This document shows positions 1-30,300 of a stretch of DNA of 64,000 nt, one piece after another. Position 1 is the stretch's first letter, and each line of letters opens with the position of its first letter. The DNA lies in NCBI GenBank assembly GCA_038049695.1, contig CP142453.1, positions 14,279,001 through 14,343,000 of the forward strand, in the 5' to 3' direction. A model generated the notes under the pieces. It was not told where the DNA came from, did no database searches, and was given only the letters and a program-made list of their open reading frames with translations. The position numbers and the translations under genes were made by a program. This DNA is from Cinnamomum chago (Eukaryota; Streptophyta; Magnoliopsida; Laurales; Lauraceae).

Positions 1-418
1 CCTTGGTGTCAAAGCAGCAGGAAAAGAAGATATCCTTCTCAACAATGCTTAAATCACAACAAAATAAGTTTTTGGTGTCTAAGAAAATCTAGACATACCA
101 TCCATAATTGAACAATCACACCATATAGCTTCTGTGTCTACCGTTGCCGACTCTTTGTGAATTTGGATGCTTGGCAACCAGGAAAACACAGATGTTCCAT
201 AGACTCTTTTGTTTGATGTTTGACTTGTTCCTTTATTTTTATTATTATTGTGATTTTTTTTTTGGGGTTGGGGGAGGGGGGTGCTTTGATTTTTTCTTTA
301 TAAACTTATTACCATATGAGAGAGGAGGGAGGGAGGGAGATTAAAAAAAAATTAAAATACCTTTCTTATCTCTCAACTGAACCAAGGTGGTATTGTTATG
401 TTTTGTTTGAATTTGCAG
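1..418 (+). other. Intron of gene 1 (3' part)
   Basis: Intronic sequence ending in the acceptor TTTGCAG at 412-418. It has T-rich and G-rich low-complexity runs around 230-340. No coding signal seen; the preceding exon is outside the window. Confidence 0.7.
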
Positions 419-19090
<18,672 letters not shown>

Positions 19091-19235
19091 TACGAGTTAT
19101 GAGTATTTTGTACCTTTTTTTCCTCAAACTTCCTGGTTGTTTTTTTTGTTTTTTAAGGTTTTTATATATCAATCAGCGTTCTTTCATTTCACTTTTCTTT
19201 TTCTTATCAATAATAATTGCACTTGAAAATATGTA

Positions 19236-19241
19236 AATAAA
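19236..19241 (+). terminator. Candidate polyadenylation signal of gene 1
   Basis: AATAAA about 145 bases after the stop codon, in T-rich then A-rich sequence. It is the best match in the 3' region; actual cleavage sites cannot be read from sequence. Confidence 0.5.
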
Positions 19242-20373
19242 TCATAAGTCTCCTTTATTAGAATATCTAATTGGGTGTGCATTGACCATTTGTGGACAGA
19301 TAGGCATTTTGTATACTGTAAACTGTGAAGTAATAATGTATGCAGTATCATATCACTTACATTGATTTGCTTCTATCAATGTTAGTGTTGCTTTACAGGC
19401 AGCATATAATGCAACCAGTTAATTCTATTAAATTAATTCCGGCATTAATTGACATGTTACTTACTATTGGATGAAATGACTTCTAGACTCTACTCATCGA
19501 GGTTTCATAGAAGGGCAGTAGTGGGCAGTGCAGTATTCACTCACCGTCCATTATGAAAGGCTGATTACCCTTGAAAGAGATAAAACTGATGCTCTTTGTG
19601 TTTTCTATTCTTGTATGGGAGTGGTCCGTGTCTTTAAGAGCCCAGAATCGAAGATTTTTTTGAGCTGAAGAATGTGGTGGCCAATGAATTGTAGAGATGC
19701 TGTGAGTTTGTTCTTTCTACTGGTGATTTGGGGGAATCATGTTTTGATTTCTTATGATATATCTTTAAGAGTGAAATAATTTGTGGGGTTAATGGGTGGT
19801 GGTCCTGTTTCCTCATCTTATCACCCCTGTGATCTGTTTAGATTCTTCTGAGACTCGCCTTAAGCTGATTTTGGATATTTTTAGCTCGTCTAAGTAGTGA
19901 TGAAATTTGAGTATGATCATAGGACATCTAATAGGGCTGCTCATAAATTAGCTCAAGTATAGTTTCTCTGGGGACTTGAATGCTCACTAGGCGTGTGATT
20001 TTTCAGACCGGCTGTGAGAGAGAGAGTAGTCTCATGGTAAATTTGTGTTGAATTTTGATTGTGCCACATAAAAGCCTTCTTTCAAGATCAAGGGTTCTTC
20101 AGGATTTGTTATAAAGTGATCAAATGAAATGCAGAAAGAGGCCTCTAGTCTTATCATTATCATCTAGTCTTATTTCATCATGCCTAGGTACATAAGCTAA
20201 ACCTAAAATAGGTCCAGGCTCTAGTCCAACATGGACCCAGCCCAAACCGTCCAATTAATGGCTCTAAATCCAGATTATTTAAGTTGCATTTCTTTTTCTT
20301 CTTTCTTTTTATTTTTTATTTTTTTTTATTTTGTGAAGTATCTTTAATAATGCAAATGGCAGGGATTCTTTCA

Positions 20374-20615
20374 GGGCATGTTTGTGTCCCCAATTTTACG
20401 TAGAGAGTGGAGATTGCGGGAATTGAGTTCTGCACTATAGTAAAATTTATATTTGGTGGGGCTGCCTTTTTCTTGTAGAAAAGTACAAAAATGGGCTAAG
20501 TTCTCTACGGTTTTTCAGAAAATAAATTCCTAGAGGGCTGGTAGGAAAAAAAATTCAGGAAAGGAGGAGATTTTCTGCAGAATTGGTTTTCGACAGCATT
20601 TACCCAAACATGCCC
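20374..20615. mobile_element. Tourist/Harbinger-like MITE
   Basis: A 242-bp segment with inverted ends: GGGCATGTTTGTGTCC on the left and, reversed from the right, GGGCATGTTTGGGTAA. TCA flanks both sides (20371-20373, 20616-20618), a possible 3-bp target duplication. No coding capacity. Confidence 0.6.
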
Positions 20616-21802
20616 TCAGAGACTATGGTAGATTTTATGCAAAACATAAACGAAATGGGCTGGATATAGGTCTTGTCCTATGTGAAAACCCTACCAATGA
20701 GATTAAAAACATCACGAATGTTTTCCGAATATCAAAAAGTCTTTGAGGGCAAAATAATGCAAAAGATTCTGATTTTAACCACAATTTTAGAATACATATT
20801 TTAAAACCGTTTTGATTTGCCTTTTGTTATTTTCGACATCTTTCTAATTTTTAACTTTTTATAGATGTCGGATAATCTGCTCTTTAATTTCATAAATAAT
20901 CATTAAATTGACCTGAAAACCTTAGTCAACCACTATGACCATTTGTAATTGGCCAATTTCTCATTGATTGTGGTCCTTGGGAATCCTTGGAATTTCGTTT
21001 TCAAATAGAAGAAAGTCCCTTATTCTTAAATTTGAGACAATAAATGAAGAAAATCGTTCTCCCACTCAAGCCCACTTTGATCCGTGCAGCATAATATTGC
21101 CATCCTATTTTGGTATCAAGTCCAATATTACACTCATTGAACCATCACTCATCATTAGATTGAATCTAAAAAACCAATGGATAAAACATCAAGGGCTAGG
21201 TACGGCTGATTTTTATGGCTCCCTCCCCCGTGTTCATAAGTAGACTCCTTCCATTGATAGATATGATGATATTATGCAGTCCACATACTTAGGTGAATGA
21301 ATGTTCTCAGTAAATGAGTTTTAGAATTGGTGCCCTCATGCACTAAGTTGTCACTCATCAAGGAAAATCAAGGAAATGTGTATTGGACCCAGCTCAGCTG
21401 TGGCATAAAAAAATATAGAAAGTATACAAACATCTTAAAATAATTAATGGTGAGTCCAATGGTGCAACCACCATTGTTGTCAATTTCAGTTCGGATCAGT
21501 TGAAATGGCCGAATAATTTTGGTTCGGACTGTTTGTCGATTCATTTTGGTGAATTTCGGCCCATTTTGGCCTATATTTGTTTGAATCCAAATAAAAACGG
21601 GTCTGTATCGCGATGAGCGTGCCTAACTCCTTAAAATTAAAGATGAACTAAAATGAGTAAACATGTACCAATTTTATTTTATTTTTATGAGGCTTAAATT
21701 CATCTATGCAAATACATTATTTACCCATGTTCCTAACCAATTGAGTTTCAATAAAAACATAGCAACGCAAACACTCAGTGATTGATTCACCCTCGTCTTT
21801 GA

Positions 21803-21989
21803 TCATATTTTTTTATTATTTTGATAGCATAGGGTTCCTAACCCTTTGGGCCAGAATAATCCCTACGGACCTAGGAGAAAAAGCCGAGTAAAACTCTTAT
21901 GTGTTCTAGTATGGTAGTGTAGTTTTAAACCCACAACCTTAAAATACAAATCGTGATCATAGACCAACTGAACTACCCTTTGGGAGTTT
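21803..21989 (-). mobile_element. tRNA-derived SINE (minus strand)
   Basis: Read on the minus strand, the head resembles a tRNA: A box GGTAGTTCAGTTGGTC and, about 40 bases on, a B-box-like GGTTGTGGGTTTAAAAC. The body ends in an A/T-rich tail (AAAATAATAAAAAAATA). Direct repeats TCAAAGAC (as GTCTTTGA on +) flank at 21795-21802 and 21990-21997. The 187-bp length, pol III boxes and target duplication support a SINE. The anticodon region is degenerate, so it is not a tRNA gene. Confidence 0.8.
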
Positions 21990-22531
21990 GTCTTTGACCA
22001 GTTGATAAGCCACAAACCCAACAATGGAGAGATTGGTTGTGAGAGACATTTCTTAGTTGCCAAGTTACAATAGAAGGCATAACTTGCCAAGTCACGAAGG
22101 AGTTTGTTTTCTCTCTTAATGTGTGCGCGTGCGTCATTAGAAGCGTGCGATCAACATGAAGGTCAGAATGGTAATTTCTCGAAACAACCAGGTCAAAAGG
22201 GGGCTTGCTATTTGGACACCAAATTTTACTTTTTAGACACAAGGAAACTTCTTCTTTTTTATTACATTCATGCCCCTTCATGAAATTACCAAAATGGACA
22301 TAATCCAACAAAAACTCAAAACCTATTTTCTTTTCACACACAGGCTGGTCTTCTTCCTCTCTCACTCATCTCATTCTTCACTTCCTCCATCTTCCTTAGG
22401 CAACTCATCTTCACTCACATTCCTCCATTTTCTTCTCCTATTCAAGCCATTTACTTTCTACTTCTCACTCTCTACTTCCTACATCCACTTGTCTACTAAT
22501 CTTCATTTACATTCCTCTACTTTCTAGTGCA

Positions 22532-23330
22532 ATGAAGGAAGAAAACAACAATCAAATTGTAACTTTAAACAAAAGTAGTATTGGAAAGGTCAGTTCCTTT
22601 GTTTGTTTGTGTTTTTTATTTACTTTACCACTTTTTTTAATTTTTTTCTCACCTGGAACGAGTTGCAGGTTCTCGATATGTACAGACTTTCAGGTCAGAA
22701 CATATGTCATATGTTCGGAAATGTAAGTCCGAACATATGGCTTGTGTTCGGACCTGAAGTTCCGAACACTGACATATGTTCGGATGTTTCATACCGAACA
22801 TTGACATATTATTATGTACTTTTTGTAGGCCTCTACGCAGGAAAGTCATGTTGGATCGGAGTTTCTCATGGATTATACCAGTGAGTTTATAACTCAAGAG
22901 GTATGTCCGATTGTGAATTTATTACTCAAATTACAAATATTTGTTACTAAATTCATATTAAAATTGTTTACTGTAGATATTTCACAGTCGCGATTCGTTG
23001 ATCAGTTGAGCTCGTGGTGTAGGACGGAAAAATGGGTTTATCATTGTGATAAAAGGTTTCAAATGCTGCTCGAATATGTGTCAAACCTAGAGTACTCCTT
23101 GCATGCGAGAGAAGTGGACAATATAAGCATGAAGAGGGCCAAAAGCGAAAAAGGGTCAAACAAATCTGTTAAAAAAAACAAACCTAGAGTACTCCTTAGT
23201 TGTTTGAAACTAAAGAGAAATGGGACAGGTTTATTATGAGCTGGAATATGTTAGTGTCTTCATCAACAGAAGAGGAGTTTGGAGAACAACTACGTAAGCT
23301 AAATCAAGAAGGCGTGCTTGAGCTGCCTCA
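22532..23330 (+). pseudogene. MULE transposase, internally deleted
   Basis: Exon-like blocks 22532-22588 (MKEENNNQIVTLNKSSIGK), 22829-22900 (SEFLMDYTSEFITQE) and 22977 onward fit GT-AG borders and phase 0. The third block starts with the FAR1/MULE-type IFHSRDSLIS, then a stop at 23007-23009 where a Trp is usual, then GRKNGFIIVIK and, after shifts, CERSGQYKHE. From about 23205 it reads KWDRFIMSWNMLVSSSTEEE, like the far C-terminal part of MULE transposases. The DDE core between them is absent. Recognised by motif, moderately sure. Confidence 0.72.
22680..22806. repeat. Cluster of GTTCGGA / TCCGAAC motifs (left)
   Basis: At least six copies of GTTCGGA, TCCGAAC or one-base variants in about 125 bp, in both orientations, with repeated CATATG between them. 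A matching cluster lies at 23978-24032 near the other end of the MULE. Confidence 0.85.
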
Positions 23331-23931
23331 TATGTCATTCTATCATTATACGAGACAGTCAGCCCCATCACTGGGATGCCTATGATGGATGCAACATCAT
23401 CTAAAGTGATGGTCATCTCACCAAATGGCATGTGAAAGGTGTTAGTCTCAGGTTGCCTTCTTTCCACAAAACCCGATACAATAATTTTATTGACAGAGCG
23501 GTATGGTGCAGTCACTAAGGGAGCCAAACTGGACTTGGACATCCATCGCTTGAACCTATCAGACCCATTCAATTGCATTGCCACAGTGGCACTTTCTGAC
23601 CATGGCTTAGACACTTCAGTGGTCCTCGATCCTGCAGTCAACAATTGATACATCATTATCGAATAAATTCACAACTTAATAAATCAATCAAACTTCATAT
23701 GAAACAAACGAAACACACCTCTCCACTCCAAATATACCCAGCTATATGTGTATCAAAGCTAGTCAATAACGACCTATCTCGTGGCCCATGAGTTGGTTGT
23801 TCTTCCATCTCTGGTTGTTCTTCAACGTCCTCCTCACGAAGAACAGGTTCTTCTACAACCTCTTCCACTCGGTGGCGACGCCTTCTGTTTGAAGCAGTAG
23901 GTCGCATCCTAGAAGAGCTCGGTTGGTCCAT
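23234..23931 (-). pseudogene. Plant mobile domain (PMD, MAIN-like) fragment
   Basis: On the minus strand, a first exon 23931-23719 starts at ATG, is Glu/Arg-rich and ends with GPRDRSLLTSFDTHIAGYIW, then a GT donor. After an acceptor CTGCAG the second block (from 23631) reads DRGPLKCLSHGQKV, shifts frame, then gives VERRQPETNTFHMPFGEMTI and LDDVASIIGIPV, the hallmark PMD motif of MAIN-like proteins and related transposon proteins. It ends at 23234, far short of a full domain (about 350 residues). It overlaps the antisense transposase remnant around 23234-23330. Confidence 0.82.
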
Positions 23932-23977
23932 ATCTGAAATAAAAATACAAACATTGTAGGATTATGGTGTTTCAAAC

Positions 23978-24032
23978 AAACTGTTCGGATGTTCAGGTCC
24001 GAACAAAGTCAATTTGTTCGGACCTGAAAGTC
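23978..24032. repeat. Cluster of GTTCGGA / TCCGAAC motifs (right)
   Basis: Three copies in about 50 bp: CTGTTCGGATGTTCAGGTCC, then GAACAAAG, then TTGTTCGGACCTGAAAG. It uses the same GTTCGGACCTGAA word as the left cluster. Confidence 0.85.
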
Positions 24033-24473
24033 CCCATAACAAGAATGAGAATCTATCCCCATAACAAGTTTTCATGAAAAAAAAAAGGTAATCTAAGATG
24101 GATAAAATGGTAAAGAATGAATGGTGAAGAAAAATGAAATGACAATGGTGGAGATACAGATTTACCTTTGAAAGAGGAGATGGTGTAGAGGATTGTGAAC
24201 GCCAGCGTAACGCCGGAGAGATAAATGACGCCGGAGAAATGGAGAGAGTGAGAAGAAAGATGGATCGGCCGATGTTGGTGAAGAGAAGGAAAAACGTGTG
24301 TGTGTGGAAAGAAAGAGGGAAATGGAGAGAGGGCTAAAATGGAGATTTTTGCTGTGTGTGGAAAGAAAAAATGCCATTTTTAAATTATTGTGGTGTGTGT
24401 GGAGAGAATCTGTGTGGAAAAAGCTAAATTTTGTGTGCCAATAGAAAGCGTGGGTCAAAAATCTCCCAATCCC

Positions 24474-24672
24474 TATATAAACCGATCAGCACAGCACTCT
24501 TCTATTTCCAAAACCCTAACCCTAGGCACACCGCGAGAAAGACTCGTCCGCCATGGGAAGAAGTAAATTGCTTCGATCGTTTCCTCTTTTCTTCTTCTTC
24601 GCCTCGATTTCTTGTAGCGTTTTGGATCGCAAACAACGAATGTTTCAAAGAAATTGTCATTTTTTAAAGTGA
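24474..24672 (+). promoter_or_regulatory. Orphan promoter-like segment with 39-codon ORF
   Basis: CTATATAAACC at 24474-24484 looks like a TATA box. About 35 bases on comes AAACCCTAACCC, a telo-box-like motif frequent in leaders of housekeeping plant genes. ATG in CCGCCATGGG at 24553 opens 39 codons (MGRSKLLRSFPLFFFFASIS...) to TGA at 24670-24672. Alternatively, GAAGAAGTAAAT right after the ATG could be a splice donor, with T-rich intron-like sequence following. No downstream exon was identified, so this may be a truncated gene start. Confidence 0.4.
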
Positions 24673-24679
24673 TTTCGAC

Positions 24680-26330
24680 GTCGTTATGAATTCTTACTGG
24701 ATCTCTTGATGTTTCCATTACTCGTTAATCGATTTGTTTATGTGATCTGATGATTTTGTTTTAGGGATTTTAGGATTTGATTTGATCTCTTCCGATTGCG
24801 TGTGTTGCTGCCCTGCCCTTTCGTTTGATTAGGTTTCGTGATCCCATTTTTATGGAACATGGTGCTTGAGATCGATTAGATGAAGTAGAAATCATTTTGG
24901 GATCGGCGATGAAGGAGAAATGTGAAGACATCTGCTTATTTGCGTTTTGATGATTGGGTTTTACCTTTGGCAGTTGCCTCCTTTCGCTTTGTATCTTAGC
25001 TTTAATCGTGAATTGTGTTGGTGATGCTGTTTGTTGGATAGTTGTTTTGGCTGATATCAGATGCTTAGGGGTGTATTTGTTCTGAGTGGGGTGATTTTTG
25101 TTATTATAATTTTTGTTTTGGGGGAGGGATTATTGGGTTTTGTGATCTAATGTTTTCACTGGTTTGTGCATCAGTCATTTGTTTCCCAAGTTCTAATTGG
25201 TCAATGGGGAAGCCTAGTAGGTTAATATTATAAATTTTAGGTAAGATTACATTAATTTGTTTTCATAGTTTATGTGAAGATCTAAGAAGGAATATATTCT
25301 GGAGGGGACCAGGTCCTTATTTTTAAAGGGAGATTTACAGATAACCACTTGTTTACTTTGATAATTACAAATAATCACATCTATTAATATAAAAATTACG
25401 GAGGAACCAGCTTGTCTCACAATCAAATTCCTATATTTGAGCATTGATGAAGTTCAATGCATGTTACTGTAGAAGGGTGGAAGTTTTCTATTACCTAATT
25501 GAATCAAATTTAGTGGTCTTTCTATATTATTGCCCCAAAGAGTGAAGGAAATTTTTTATCTTTCTGGGATAAATTACGGTTGTTTTTTTATTAATTGATG
25601 GAAAATTGGCCATCTACTGATGATCAAGGTGGTTGATCCAGTTTTTTCAGATTATAAGAGGTTTTATTTGGAAAAATTGAAGGACAGTTGATTTTTTGTA
25701 GCTGTTGAAAATGTGAAAAAAATTTCATGGGTCTTATTTGGATGCCTATGTACTCCCTGATAAGGAGCCTCAAAGTTCCATCCCCCTGAATAAAATGCGT
25801 TTTTTTTTTTTTGGGTGATCTAGTCCCACAGTTGATCAATCTGATGAATGGCGATATAAGGGGACAAGTGATTATGTTGAAAACTAGTAATTGGATAAGT
25901 TACCATGAATATGGTGGAACAAAGGCCAATGGAAGGAAGAAAATGCGGCCAATTAATTTTACCAAAAGACGGTGGTTGTTTCTTGTTGTAGAATGGGATT
26001 AAACAATCCAAAAATAATGAATAATGAGACCCAGTATCTCCTATTATTCAAGTCCATCATTTATGCCCAGGTTCTGCAAGGGCACTGTCGGGTCAAAGAC
26101 ATGCATAGGTGTGGCTAAGCTCACCAGAGGGGCTCGGCCCTCACTGTTATAGCCAAGTTTGACAATCCGCCAAACCCGCCCACACTCGAACTAGTTCATG
26201 CTGGGAGAAGCTGAAGTGGACCCAGAGTATGTTGTAAAGCAAGTACTTGAGCATGATTTCGACCGGTTGTACAAAATAAAGTAACATTGAAATTTTGAAA
26301 AATAGGAAATATTAATTTATTGCCTTTTTG
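24680..26330. other. Intergenic or intron-like T-rich region
   Basis: T-rich sequence resembling a first intron up to about 25150, then ordinary AT-rich DNA. Overlapping short ORFs on both strands at 25811-26011 have no recognisable motif. No gene supported. Confidence 0.5.
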
Positions 26331-26335
26331 GATAT

Positions 26336-26492
26336 ATTATATAAAGGGATATGCTCTTACTTTATTATGAGAGATAATGTAGGGGCCCTCACATCCATAT
26401 CCAATACCAACAATTTAAATGTAAGGGTCCCCACTCCGATTTCTCATATAAGGTGAGAGATATCTTTCTTAGGAGCATCTCCCTTATATAAA
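26336..26492. mobile_element. Small inverted-repeat element (MITE-like)
   Basis: The left end TTATATAAAGGGATATGCTC and the reversed right end TTATATAAGGGAGATGCTCC are imperfect inverted repeats of about 24 bp around a ~110-bp interior. A target duplication was not resolved because the ends are TA-rich. Confidence 0.6.
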
Positions 26493-27060
26493 TGTTCTCC
26501 TGCGACCGCAAACAAACTTATATACAATCCACCTCTCTGGAGGGGCCGGCCACCTTTGATTAGTGTATGCTCCTTCACATTCTCATCCCTCAATGATCTA
26601 GCGGCCCAATTTCACTTTCATTAGACATGTATCTACCATTGGATTGAATCTCTAAGAAATATACGGTTAAAACACCACCAAACTTTACGACTATTAAACC
26701 AAGGGCTGATTTTGTTGTTGGCCCTTATCCATTATGAGACATTTTCATGCAACCCAATTCCATTGATTAACCTGTATCTAAGTGGGCCTCATAAATTAGA
26801 CTGTACCTTGCTCTTAGGATAATATTGTGCATGGGTCACCAAAAAATGTGTGCCTGGGAAAACTTACCCATATCATTGGTAATCATGTAGAGTCAGAGAG
26901 ATTGAAAGATCTAATTGTAGTCTATCCACATAAAATGAAAGAAAAATAAAAAAAAAGGACCCGGCCATCTTAACCCCTTGATCAATCGGCTATAATTTTT
27001 AACCATTAAAAATGGGTGCAGCATCGATCCAACAGCTCAGTCCGTTCAAACGGGTTGTAT

Positions 27061-27158
27061 ACGCACAGTGGGACGATGTGCTAATTGATAATGAAATGGA
27101 TGTTAACGCAAGGCCACTAGCGTTTGCAAACGCACAGTGGGACGATGTGCTAATCTAT
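27061..27158. repeat. 68-70-bp minisatellite, left bracket of the array
   Basis: About 1.4 units: CGCACAGTGGGACGATGTGC recurs at 27063 and 27131. Between the copies is ATGGATGTTAACGCAAGGCC followed by the palindrome GCGTTTGCAAACGC (27120-27133). The same unit recurs at 33110-33240. Confidence 0.9.
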
Positions 27159-27394
27159 TATACTAAGGGAATGTAGTCTCTCTTGGTATGTTGACACCTG
27201 TCCTCCTTCACATGAAGACACATGTCCTCCTTTATCAAGCCACTTGTCCATCCACACATAACTTCATCAAGTAAATCTCCACTCTCCTCTCTCTCCACTA
27301 TCCTCTCTAAACAAACTGACCCATAACTTCCTAAAAAAGAAACCAACTTCCCATAACTGCTCTCCTATCTCCTATTCAGGCCCTCTTTAACCAT

Positions 27395-30300
27395 CTGTGA
27401 CGAATCAAGACATTTATTTATTGGTACTCCTCCAAGTATTGACTCTCACCCATTGGACTAATCCATTTGATTTTAATAAAAAAAGAAAAAAAGAAATCAC
27501 TTTCATTGATTCTCATTTCCTTAATGAGTTGTAGGATGCACCGCCTGATCCAAAGGATCTGAGGTAAACGACATGTGGGCCCCCAAATTCAACTCTCAGA
27601 AAATGTTAGACCCCAAATCCAGTGGTAAGATCAGTTTAGATGGGTGTCAAATTAGATCTGGTCGCAACTCAAGAAGAGAGTAGTCAGTTGGGATGGGATT
27701 GGATGGGACCCCATAAGTGGCCCACGTAGTAGTTTTTTTTTATTTAAAAAAAAACTTTAATGAGGCCCATCTGTGACGAATCAGAACCTTCATTTAGTAA
27801 ACAAGAGATCATTCGATACGTATCATTCCATTATAGTGAATCAAAAGAACTGCAATGTATAAGGTGGAGCCTACTGAATGATTTTTTCATGTTCATAACT
27901 ACATCCTTCATCTCAAGAATTTAAGAATCCATATCTATAATATTGATAAGAAGGTATGACTTTTCCTATCGGGGGACCCATAAGTGGCCCACATAGTAGG
28001 TTTTTAAAAAAAAAAAAAACTTGAATGAGGCCCATCTGTGACGAATCAAGACATTTATTTATTTGTTCTCCTCCAAGTATTGACTCTCACCCATTGGATT
28101 AATCCATTTGATTTTAATTTAAAAAAAAAGAAAAGAAATCACTTTCATTTATTCTTCTTTCCTTAATAATTTGTAGGATGCACCGGCTGATCCAAATGAT
28201 CTGAGGTAAACGACATGTGGGCCCCCAAATTCAACTCTCAGAAAATGTTAGACCCCAAATCCAGTAGTGAGATCAGTTTAGATGGGTGTCAAATTGGGTC
28301 TGGTCGCAACTCAAAAAGAGAGTAGTGAGTTGGGATGGGATTGGATGAGACCCCATAAGTGGCCCACATAGTAGGGTTTTTTTTTTTTTTTTTTTTTAAC
28401 TTCAATGAGGCCCATCTGTGACGAATCAAAACCTTCATTTAGTAAACAAGAGATGATCCGATACGTATCATTCCATTATAGTGAATCCTGAGAACCGCAA
28501 TTTAAGGTGGAGCCTACTGAATGATTTTTTCATGTTCATAACTGCATCCTTCATCTCAAGAATTTAAGAATCCATATCTATAGTATTGATAAGAAGGTAT
28601 GACTTTTCCAATCGGGAAACCTATAAGTGGCCCACATAGTAGGCTTTTAACCAAAAAAAAAAAAAAAAACCTTGAATGAGGCCCATCTGTGACGAATCAA
28701 GACATTTATTTATTTTTACTCCTCCAAGTATTGACTCTCACCGGCCATTGGACTAATCCATTGGATTTTAATTAAAAAAAGAAAAAGAAATCACTTTCAT
28801 TGATTCTTCTTTCCTTAATAAATTGTAGGATGCATCGCCTGATCCAAAGGATTTGAGGTAAACGACATGTGGGCCCCTAAATTCAACTCTCAGAAAATGT
28901 TAGACCCCAAATCCAGTGGTGAGATCAGTTTAGATGGGTGTCAAATTGGATCTGGTCGCAACTCAAGAAGAGAGTAGTTAGTTGGGATGGGATTGGATGG
29001 GACCCCATAAGTGGCCCACGTAGTAGTTTTTTTTTTTTTTTTTTTTAAACTTCAATGAGGCCCATCTGTGACGAATCAGAACCTTCATTTAGTAAACAAG
29101 AGATCATCCGATACGTATCATTCCATTATAGTGAATCTTAAGGACCGCAATTTAAGGTGGAGCCTACTGAATGATTTTTTCATGTTCATAACTGCATCCT
29201 TCATCTCAAGAATTTAAGAGTCCATATCTATAATATTGATAAGAAGTTACGACTTTTCCTATCGGGGGACCCATAAGTGGCCCACATAGTAGGTTTAAAA
29301 AAAAAAAAAACTTGAATGAGTCCCATCTGTGACGAATCAAGACATTTATTTATTTGTACTCCTCCAAGTATTGACTCTCACCCATTGGACTAATCCATTT
29401 GATTTTAATTAAAAAAAAAAGAAATCACTTTCATTGATTCTTCTTTCCTTAATGAGTTGTTGGATGCACCGCCTAATCCAAAGGATCTGAGGTAAACGGC
29501 ATGTGGGCCCCCAAATTCAACTCTTAGAAAATGTTAGACCCTAAATCCAGTAGTGAGATCAATTTAGATGGGTGTCAAATTGGGTCTGGTCGCAACTCAA
29601 GAAGAGAGTAGTCAGTTGGGATGGGATTGGATGGGACCCCATAAGTGGCCCACGTAGTAGTTTTTTTTTTTCTTTCTTTTAAACTTCAATGAGGCCCATC
29701 TGTGACGAATCAGAACCTTCATTTAGTAAACAAGAGATGATCTGATACGTATCATTCCATTATAGTGAATCTTAAGAACCGCAATTTAAGGTGGAGCATA
29801 CCGAATGATTTTTTCATGTTCATAACTGCATCCTTCATCTCAAGAATTTAAGAATCCATATCTATAGTATTGATAAGAAGGTATGACTTTTCCTATCGGG
29901 GAACCTATAAGTGGCCCACATAGTAGGCTTTTTAAAAACAAAAACAAAAAAAAAAAAAGTTGAATGAGGCCCATCTGTGACGAATCAAGACATTTATTTA
30001 TTTTTACTCCTCCAAGTATTGACTCTCACCCATTGGACTAATCCATTGGATTTTAATTAAAAAAAAAAAAAAGAAATCACTTTCATTGATTCTTCTTTCC
30101 TTAATAAATTGTAGGATGCATCGCCTGATCCAAAGGATCTGAGGTAACCGACATGTGGGCTCCTAAATTCAACTCTCAGAAAATGTTAGACCCCAAATCC
30201 AGTGGTGAGATCAGTTTAGATGGGTGTCAAATTGGATCTGGTCGCAACTCAAAAAGAGAGTAGTCAGTTGGGATGGGATTGGATGGGACCCCATAAGTGG

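Larger units (their letters stand above)
19260..22190. other. Intergenic region without a recognised gene
   Basis: AT-rich sequence. It holds a small inverted-repeat element (20374-20615) and a SINE (21803-21989). The remaining ORFs are short and without family motifs. Confidence 0.6.
22199..24452. mobile_element. Mutator-like element (MULE) with PMD cargo
   Basis: The 2.25-kb segment is flanked by GGTCAAAA at 22191-22198 and 24453-24460, consistent with an 8-9-bp MULE target duplication. The ends are imperfect inverted repeats: left GCTTGCTATTTGGACACCAA, right reversed GCTTTCTATTGGCACACAAA. Inside are the broken ends of a MULE transposase gene on + (22532 to about 23330) and a plant-mobile-domain gene fragment on the minus strand (23234-23931). 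The middle of the transposase, including the catalytic core, is missing, so the copy is non-autonomous. Confidence 0.75.

Noticed and set aside
21920-21990. tRNA gene on the minus strand
   Set aside because: A-box and B-box-like motifs are present, but the acceptor stem and anticodon arm do not pair; target duplications and an A-rich tail indicate a SINE.
25811-26011. Overlapping 63-codon ORFs on both strands
   Set aside because: No recognisable motif, no promoter or splice context; typical of chance ORFs.
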